A stretch of DNA of 64,000 nucleotides, taken from assembly GCF_002899825.2 (NCBI RefSeq), contig NZ_PPED02000003.1, positions 390,263 to 454,262 on the forward strand. The letters are read 5' to 3'. Source of the DNA: Chryseobacterium phosphatilyticum. GTDB lineage: Bacteria; Bacteroidota; Bacteroidia; Flavobacteriales; Weeksellaceae. Made by a program: the position numbers and the translations under genes. Each line of letters opens with the position of its first letter. The first letter of the stretch is position 1. This document shows, in pieces, positions 58,866-64,000 of the stretch. Under the pieces are notes generated by a model. That model did no database searches and had not been told where the DNA came from. It saw only the letters and a program-made list of their open reading frames with translations.

Positions 58866-61337
58866 ATGAATAAACCTATCCTTTTTATTTGCCTTTTCAT
58901 TCAAAGCTTCATTTTTGCACAACTTTCAGAGAGGAGCTTATCTTCTGAAAAGTGGCAATTCAAAAATTCAAAAGATAAAAACTGGCTGCCCGCACAGGTC
59001 CCTGGGACAGTTCATCAGGACCTGATGAATAATAAGATTATTCAGGATCCTTTCAAAGATGAAAATGAAAAAAAGGTACAATGGATAGAAAATGAAGACT
59101 GGGACTACCAGACGACCTTTAATATCTCTTCAAAAGAAGTAATGAATGATAATATTGATCTGGTATTTAATGGATTGGATACGTTTTCAGAGATTTTTCT
59201 TAATGGAAAATTGCTGAAGAAAACGGATAATATGTTCAGGAAATGGCAGATTCCGGTGAAACAGGATCTGAAATCAGGAGAGAATTTATTACAAATTAAA
59301 TTTAAGTCAGCTTTTAATACAGGAAAAGAACTGGCTAAAAAAGTTCCTTTCACGATGCCGGAATCCCCAAGAAGTTTTGTGAGAAAAGCACAATATCAGT
59401 TCGGATGGGATTGGGGACCAAGACTGGTAACTGCCGGTATCTGGAAAGATATAAAACTTGAATTCTGGAACAATGCCAGAATTGAAAATATAAAAATCGA
59501 GCAGAAAAAATTATCGGATAAAAATGCTGAATTGGCGGTCCATGCTTCCATATTTGCGGATAAGAAAGGGAAATACACAATAGCGGTGAATAACACTGTT
59601 GATGTTGTTCCATTGAAAAAGGGACAGAATCTGATCAATATTCCTTTTCATATTCAAAATCCAAAACGTTGGCAACCCAACGGTTGGGGAGAAGCCTATT
59701 TGTATGATATAAAAGTTTCCCTCAAGCAAAAATCTACAAGTCTTTCTGACGAAACGATGAAAATTGGGTTGAGAACGATAGAATTGGTTCAGGATAAAGA
59801 TGAAAGAGGAAAATCTTTTTATTTTAAAGTCAACGGAAATCCATTATATATCAAAGGAACAAACTGGATTCCGGCAGATAGTTTTTCACCCAGAATCACC
59901 AAAGAAAAATATCAGAAGTTAATTAAAGATTCGAAGGAAGCGCATATGAACATGATTCGTATCTGGGGTGGTGGTATCTATGAGAATGATGAATTCTACA
60001 AGGCTTGTGATGAAAATGGAATTCTTGTTTGGCAGGATTTTATGTTTGCAGGAAGTTTTTATCCGGCAGACGAAGAATTTCTTGCTAATGTAAAAGAAGA
60101 AGTAAAGGATCAGGTCAGCAGACTTCAGAATCATCCCTCAATAGCATTGTGGTGTGGAAATAACGAAATAGATGAAGCGATTGTCAACTGGGGATATCAG
60201 AAGCAATTTAAATATTCGAAAAATGATTCAATACAAGTGTGGAAAGACTATAAAAAACTTTTCCATGAAGTTATTCCCAATGCTTTAAAAGAAAACCTGA
60301 CTGTTGATAAAAATATCTACTGGCCAAGTTCGCCATCCATCGGTTGGGGGCATAAAGAAAGCCTTACAGAAGGAGATTCTCATTACTGGGGGGTCTGGTG
60401 GGGTGAACAGCCTTTTGAAATTTACAATGAAAAGGTAGGTCGTTTCATGTCTGAGTATGGTTTCCAGGGAATGCCTTCATTAGAAACTACAAAATCAATG
60501 TTTTCTGCGATTCCGGATTTGAGTTTGCAGAACCCTGTCATTAAAGCTCACGAAAAGCATGGCCGGGGATGGGAAATTATCAATGAATATATGAAACGCG
60601 ATTATAAAGTACCGACTGATTTTGTGAAGTATAATTATGTTTCTCAGCTGCTACAGGCAAGAGGAATGGAGATCGCTATTGAAGCTCACCGTCGTGCAAG
60701 ACCTTATAACATGGGAACTTTGTATTGGCAGCTGAATGATTGCTGGCCGGTAGTTTCGTGGTCATCCATAGATTATCTTGGCAATTGGAAAGCATTCCAT
60801 TATCAGACAAAAAGAAGTTTTGAACCGATGTTAATTTCTGTTTCTGAAAATAAAGATTCATATGATATTTACTTTATCAATGATTTACTTCAGGATGCAA
60901 AAATTACTTCAAAAGTAGAACTGATTGATTTTAAAGGAAAAGTTCTTTGGGCAGCGGGTGCAACCGATCATTTATCAGCTAATTCAGCTGAGAAACATCT
61001 CGAAATAAAGAAAGAAAACTTTTCTTCGTTTGATTTATCTTCGACTGCTTTGAAAATTTATGTTGGAAATGATACATTTAAAACTGAAAAGCTCTACTTT
61101 TTTAAGAAACCAAAAGATTTAAAACTTTCGAAACCAACCCTCTACATAAAGAAAATATCTCCAACTGAAATTGAGGTCTCAACGGATGTTCTGGCAAAAG
61201 ATGTTTATCTTAAAGGAGATACGAATTTTAGTGATAATTTTTTTGATATGCTCCCTAAAACATCGAAAAGAATCACTCTTTCCCAACCATTGGAAAAAGT
61301 TGAGGGAATGAGTCTTTGGGATGTACTGGAGAACTAG
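58866..61337 (+). CDS. Beta-mannosidase, GH2
   Basis: Exported GH2 glycosidase of 823 residues. A signal peptide (KPILFICLFIQSFIFAQ) is followed by a GH2 sugar-binding jelly roll (~18-190, VPGTVHQDLMNN, WDYQTTF, RKAQYQFGWDWGPRLVTAGIW) and an Ig-like domain. The TIM barrel follows (~300-620) with the acid/base Glu434 in LWCGNNEIDEA and the nucleophile Glu530 in SEYGFQGMPS, then C-terminal Ig-like domains. The GWDWGP and WCGNNE motifs indicate beta-mannosidase and not beta-galactosidase. The start is ATG 58866; the preceding TTG is probably not used. There is no T9SS tail, so it is likely periplasmic. It would remove the core mannose of N-glycans or cut mannans. Confidence 0.95.
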   Translation: MNKPILFICLFIQSFIFAQLSERSLSSEKWQFKNSKDKNWLPAQVPGTVHQDLMNNKIIQDPFKDENEKKVQWIENEDWDYQTTFNISSKEVMNDNIDLVFNGLDTFSEIFLNGKLLKKTDNMFRKWQIPVKQDLKSGENLLQIKFKSAFNTGKELAKKVPFTMPESPRSFVRKAQYQFGWDWGPRLVTAGIWKDIKLEFWNNARIENIKIEQKKLSDKNAELAVHASIFADKKGKYTIAVNNTVDVVPLKKGQNLINIPFHIQNPKRWQPNGWGEAYLYDIKVSLKQKSTSLSDETMKIGLRTIELVQDKDERGKSFYFKVNGNPLYIKGTNWIPADSFSPRITKEKYQKLIKDSKEAHMNMIRIWGGGIYENDEFYKACDENGILVWQDFMFAGSFYPADEEFLANVKEEVKDQVSRLQNHPSIALWCGNNEIDEAIVNWGYQKQFKYSKNDSIQVWKDYKKLFHEVIPNALKENLTVDKNIYWPSSPSIGWGHKESLTEGDSHYWGVWWGEQPFEIYNEKVGRFMSEYGFQGMPSLETTKSMFSAIPDLSLQNPVIKAHEKHGRGWEIINEYMKRDYKVPTDFVKYNYVSQLLQARGMEIAIEAHRRARPYNMGTLYWQLNDCWPVVSWSSIDYLGNWKAFHYQTKRSFEPMLISVSENKDSYDIYFINDLLQDAKITSKVELIDFKGKVLWAAGATDHLSANSAEKHLEIKKENFSSFDLSSTALKIYVGNDTFKTEKLYFFKKPKDLKLSKPTLYIKKISPTEIEVSTDVLAKDVYLKGDTNFSDNFFDMLPKTSKRITLSQPLEKVEGMSLWDVLEN

Positions 61338-61351
61338 AGATCATTCATAAT

Positions 61352-61380
61352 AAAAAAAAGCTACCTTCACAGGTAGCTTT
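61352..61380. terminator. Terminator of the beta-mannosidase gene
   Basis: AAAGCTACC, TTCACA, GGTAGCTTT with an A run on the left. The T run on the right is short, so it may work better on the minus strand, where it would follow the broken gene. Confidence 0.75.
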
Positions 61381-61422
61381 CTTCGATAGTAAGGAGAAAA
61401 TTTAAACAATTGTTTTCATATC

Positions 61423-61733
61423 TTAGTTTTCAATCAGCCAGTTTTCTACGGCTTTTGAAAAATCAGCCAGATCAATCGGGTGTCTGCTTGTAATAAGGTT
61501 TCCATCTACCACAACCGGTACATCGGATACAATACCTCCCACATTTCTCAGATCAATCTGAATATTCCAGTATCCGGTAAGTTTTTTACCTTTTCGTTTC
61601 CCGGTGCGTTCAAAAACTGAGCAAGAGGAAAACTTCCGACAGCCGTTTTAGATGATATTTGATTTAATATTTCTAAATGATTAGCTGCTGTTTGTGAATT
61701 TGCTCCTTGTTAAGCATTTATATTTGTTTCCAT
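61423..61733 (-). pseudogene. Broken gene with a DJ-1/PfpI (type 1 glutamine amidotransferase) C-terminus
   Basis: The minus-strand frame ending at 61423 encodes about 57 residues typical of the end of PfpI-type proteins: GKKLTGYWNIQIDLRNVGG ... VVVDGNLITSRHPIDLADF ... ENWLIEN, then stop. Upstream, a different frame begins METNINA, hits an in-frame TAA at the eighth codon, and continues QGANSQTAANHLEILNQISS ... GSFPLAQFLNAPG. That part does not look like PfpI and may come from another gene. The catalytic Cys region is absent, so both parts are remnants joined by a deletion. The fragment sits just downstream of the Old Yellow Enzyme gene on the same strand. Confidence 0.8.
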
Positions 61734-61751
61734 TTTTTAATTATTTGAATG

Positions 61752-62861
61752 TTAATTGGATTGTGTTACACGATAAGTTTCCCAGTCAAGATACCCTTCC
61801 ATCGTTAGTCCGTAATGAAGTTCTCTTCTTGGGGGTGTTAGAGGCCAGTTGTTCTCTAAACGACTGACCAGATCCGGGTTTGAGATAAATGCTTCACCAA
61901 AAGCGGCAATATCAATGATCCCTTCATTGATCATTTTTTCAGATTTTTCTCTGTCCATTCCGCCGGCAAGAATGATGACACCGTTGTACCAGGTACGGAA
62001 TCGTTTCATAAAGTCTTCAGGCAATGCAAAACTTCCTCTTGATTTCTGATCCATAATGTGGACGTAGACAATATTTCTTTTGGAAAGTTCCTTTGCCAGA
62101 TATTCATAAGTGTCTTCTATCTCTTCATAATAAGGCATCTCATACAAGCCTCCGTATGGTGTTAAACGGATAGCCACTTTATCGGCACCGATCGCTGCAA
62201 TAACAGAATCCACAATTTCCAGTAAAAAACGGGAACGGTTTTCGATGCTTCCGCCGTATTCGTCCAAACGGTTATTAACAAATGGGTTCAGGAATTGTTC
62301 AATAAGATAACCATTCGCTCCGTGAAGCTCAATTCCGTCAAAACCAGCCTTGATGGCATTTACAGCTGCTAAGGTAAAATCCTGAACAATTTTTTTTACT
62401 TCTTCAGTTTCTAATGCTCTTGGTTTAGAGTTGATGACAAAACCTTCTTTTCCATTTTCATCATATCCCCAGGCGTGGGTTTCTCCTGCCTGAATGTCTG
62501 AAGACGATACGGGAGCCTTCCCACCCGGCTGATTGGTAACGTGAGAAACTCGTCCTACGTGCCATAATTGAGTGAAAATCTTACTTCCTTTCTGGTGAAC
62601 GGCTTCTGTAACCAGTTTCCATCCTTCTACCTGCTCATCGGTATATAAACCGGGAATGTGAAGTACCCCTTTTGAGGTTGAGGAAATGGCGGTTCCTTCT
62701 GTAATAATAAGTCCTGTATCAGAACGTTGAGCATAATACTCAGCATTAAAAGCTTTTGGAATTCCGTCTTCATTTCTTGCTCTGGTCATAGGAGCCATTG
62801 CGATTCTGTTTTTAAGGTTCAGTGGACCTATGTTGGCTTCTTTAAAAATATTAATATTCAT
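61752..62861 (-). CDS. Alkene reductase, Old Yellow Enzyme family
   Basis: FMN-dependent NAD(P)H ene-reductase of 369 residues, NemA/XenB-like; reduces activated C=C bonds and often nitro compounds. Motifs are NLKNRIAMAPMTRARN (FMN site), LIITEGTAIS, QLWHVGR, FDGIELHGANGYLIEQFLNPFVNNR and DEYGGSIENRSRFLLE, plus the late phosphate loop ILAGGM ... DIAAFGEAFISNPDLV. In the HGANGYL motif the HxxN pair that binds the substrate carbonyl is intact. It may have shared an mRNA with the now broken DJ-1-type gene. Role in detoxification is inferred from the family. Confidence 0.95.
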   Translation of the reverse strand: MNINIFKEANIGPLNLKNRIAMAPMTRARNEDGIPKAFNAEYYAQRSDTGLIITEGTAISSTSKGVLHIPGLYTDEQVEGWKLVTEAVHQKGSKIFTQLWHVGRVSHVTNQPGGKAPVSSSDIQAGETHAWGYDENGKEGFVINSKPRALETEEVKKIVQDFTLAAVNAIKAGFDGIELHGANGYLIEQFLNPFVNNRLDEYGGSIENRSRFLLEIVDSVIAAIGADKVAIRLTPYGGLYEMPYYEEIEDTYEYLAKELSKRNIVYVHIMDQKSRGSFALPEDFMKRFRTWYNGVIILAGGMDREKSEKMINEGIIDIAAFGEAFISNPDLVSRLENNWPLTPPRRELHYGLTMEGYLDWETYRVTQSN

Positions 62862-63213
62862 AGTTTGAAATTTATGTATTAAAAAAATAATGTAATTGAT
62901 GTTGTTCTATAATTTTACAGATGTATTTTATTTTAAATGATCTGTTGCTATTAATTAATGATACAAATTTCTGTTATATATTTATATTATAAAAATTATT
63001 TAAAATATAGTTTATTATCATAAAAATGATAGTTGTGAAATTTGAAATAATAGAAATGGATGTGAATAAATTTTAAATCTTATTAGTTCAATGAGCTGAG
63101 AAATTAGAATCAAATCATGAAGAGGCATATAGAAATTAAACTCAAAAAAAGATAAATTTTACCCTTCCAACTCAAAAATCAGCCGTAAATTTGCATCATA
63201 TTTCGTTACAATT
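62862..63213. other. Very AT-rich divergent intergenic region
   Basis: About 350 bases between the divergent alkene reductase and AEC genes, with no credible ORF or RNA gene. The AEC promoter element lies at its right end. I see no clear promoter for the alkene reductase and no TetR- or HTH-type operator that I can defend. Confidence 0.5.
63186..63193 (+). promoter_or_regulatory. -7 promoter element for the AEC transporter gene
   Basis: TAAATTTG matches TAnnTTTG, 20 bases before the ATG. The -33 element is not obvious. Confidence 0.6.
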
Positions 63214-64000
63214 ATGGTGAATTTTGTTTTGATTGTGGTATGCATTATTGCAGGAATGGTATTCAAAGCAACAAAATCTATCCATCCCGATGCCCATAAA
63301 GGGATCAATACCTGGATTCTTTACCTTGCTCTACCCGCAGTATCATTTAAGTATCTGCCAAAAGTACATTGGACAACAGAAATGCTCTTTCCGATCGTAG
63401 CTACTTTTCTGGTCTCAGTCTTTTGTTTCTTTTATGTGATGTTTTACAGTAAAACTAAAGGATATTCAAGGAGATCAAGGAGTACTTTGGAATTGGCAAG
63501 CGGATACAGCAATACTTCTTTTATCGGTTTTCCTTTAATCAGTGCTTTCTACGGAGAAGGCCTTTTGAGTATTGCGATTATCTGTGACCAGACCATGTTT
63601 TTTGCCCTCTCAACATTAGGAATTATTGCTGCGGTAAAAGGAGGAAGCAAGTCAGGGAAAGTAAGCGCTCTATTTATTTTAAAGCGATTGGTTACATTTC
63701 CTCCACTGATTGGTTGTGTTTCTGCTTTGATATTATCACAATTCATAGATTTTACGGCTGCAGAACCATTTTTCGATAAGTTAGCGGCAACCGTAAGTCC
63801 TTTAGCGTTATTTTCAGTAGGGTTACAATTGAAGTTTAACGGCTGGAAAAAACTGATCCCACAAATGTCCGCTTCGATGTTTTATAAATTGATTCTGGCT
63901 CCGGCAATCGTTTTGGGGTTAGCGTTATTATCTGGAATAAAAGGTGATATTGCTAAGATTACCATCTTTGAAGCGGCAATGCCTACTTTGGTGACCTCCA
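63214..64000 (+). CDS. AEC-family transporter (auxin efflux carrier-like), 3' end outside window
   Basis: First ~262 residues of a membrane carrier of about 310, cut by the right edge. The N-terminus MVNFVLIVVCIIAGMVFKATKSIHPDAHKGIN is typical. The family segments ASGYSNTSFIGFPLISAFYGEGLLSIAIICDQ and SPLALFSVGLQLKF follow, then MFYKLILAPAIVLGLALLSGI and the beginning of FEAAMPTLVTS, all in hydrophobic helices. AEC transporters export or exchange small organic acids. The substrate is unknown. The start is supported by the -7 box 20 bases upstream. Confidence 0.92.
   Translation, partial: MVNFVLIVVCIIAGMVFKATKSIHPDAHKGINTWILYLALPAVSFKYLPKVHWTTEMLFPIVATFLVSVFCFFYVMFYSKTKGYSRRSRSTLELASGYSNTSFIGFPLISAFYGEGLLSIAIICDQTMFFALSTLGIIAAVKGGSKSGKVSALFILKRLVTFPPLIGCVSALILSQFIDFTAAEPFFDKLAATVSPLALFSVGLQLKFNGWKKLIPQMSASMFYKLILAPAIVLGLALLSGIKGDIAKITIFEAAMPTLVTS

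Noticed and set aside
1..64000. CRISPR array, prophage or integrative element
   Set aside because: No regularly spaced repeats, Cas, integrase, phage structural or conjugation genes were found anywhere in the window.

Overview
The window looks like chromosomal DNA from a flavobacterium of the Chryseobacterium/Elizabethkingia group (Weeksellaceae). This is inferred from several signs. The DNA is AT-rich. Seven genes encode secreted proteins with type IX secretion (T9SS) C-terminal domains, five of type A and two of the gliding-associated type B. Several promoters match the Bacteroidetes consensus (TTG, about 17-23 bases, TAnnTTTG). Recognisable Shine-Dalgarno sites are scarce. Gene content also fits, including a glycosylasparaginase of the type known from Elizabethkingia. 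I see no rRNA, tRNA, CRISPR array, transposase or prophage gene. Both edges cut a gene.

Region by region: 1-5960 is an array of choice-of-anchor-L/Ig-like T9SS type B proteins, with two intact-looking genes and the decayed tail of a third between them. 6051-10496 is housekeeping: rsmA faces a probable operon ftsX - DUF3098 - uppP - truB - rluF. 10701-13888 holds a His/Asp-rich beta-propeller lipoprotein, a protein with five helix-hairpin-helix-like units and a MerR-type regulator. 14071-19724 is a tandem pair of very similar secreted zinc metalloproteases. 19853-25100 holds an AraC regulator, ccoG, an SMP-30-type lipoprotein, a DbpA-like helicase with a DEFD motif II, and a cluster of dispersed repeats. 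25240-27234 is rpsA with its promoter, leader and terminator. 27344-31667 holds two more T9SS cargo proteins (vWA-like and M36 metallopeptidase). 31790-36559 holds a DMT exporter, an alpha/beta hydrolase, a divergent MFS/AraC pair and a SRPBCC protein. 36630-37333 holds an orphan promoter, a dispersed structured repeat and rplS. 37531-41986 holds a T9SS metallophosphoesterase and a YwqK/MORN-like protein. 42366-45704 encodes the two subunits of a 3-oxoacid CoA-transferase, separated by an ABC exporter on the other strand. 45867-52294 holds a DUF4197 protein, a GH20 hexosaminidase with a Crp-like regulator, a serine hydrolase and the two halves of a YeeE/YedE sulfur-compound transporter. 52352-56092 is a TolC-HlyD-DUF3302 unit with no pump gene, followed by a second Crp-like regulator. 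56200-61337 holds glycosylasparaginase, a lipoprotein, cutC and a GH2 beta-mannosidase. 61423-64000 holds a broken DJ-1/PfpI-type gene, an Old Yellow Enzyme and the start of an AEC transporter.

Functionally the window mixes conserved housekeeping genes with a secretome for degrading protein and glycoprotein: three metallopeptidases, a hexosaminidase, a beta-mannosidase, a glycosylasparaginase and a phosphoesterase. I did not find an unmistakable new multi-gene system. The most unusual items are a dispersed structured element in two copies, one of which sits between an orphan promoter and a terminator and so is a small-RNA candidate; the pump-less TolC-HlyD-DUF3302 unit; the decayed member of the type B cargo array; the split CoA-transferase pair; and a MITE-like element near 58.7 kb.
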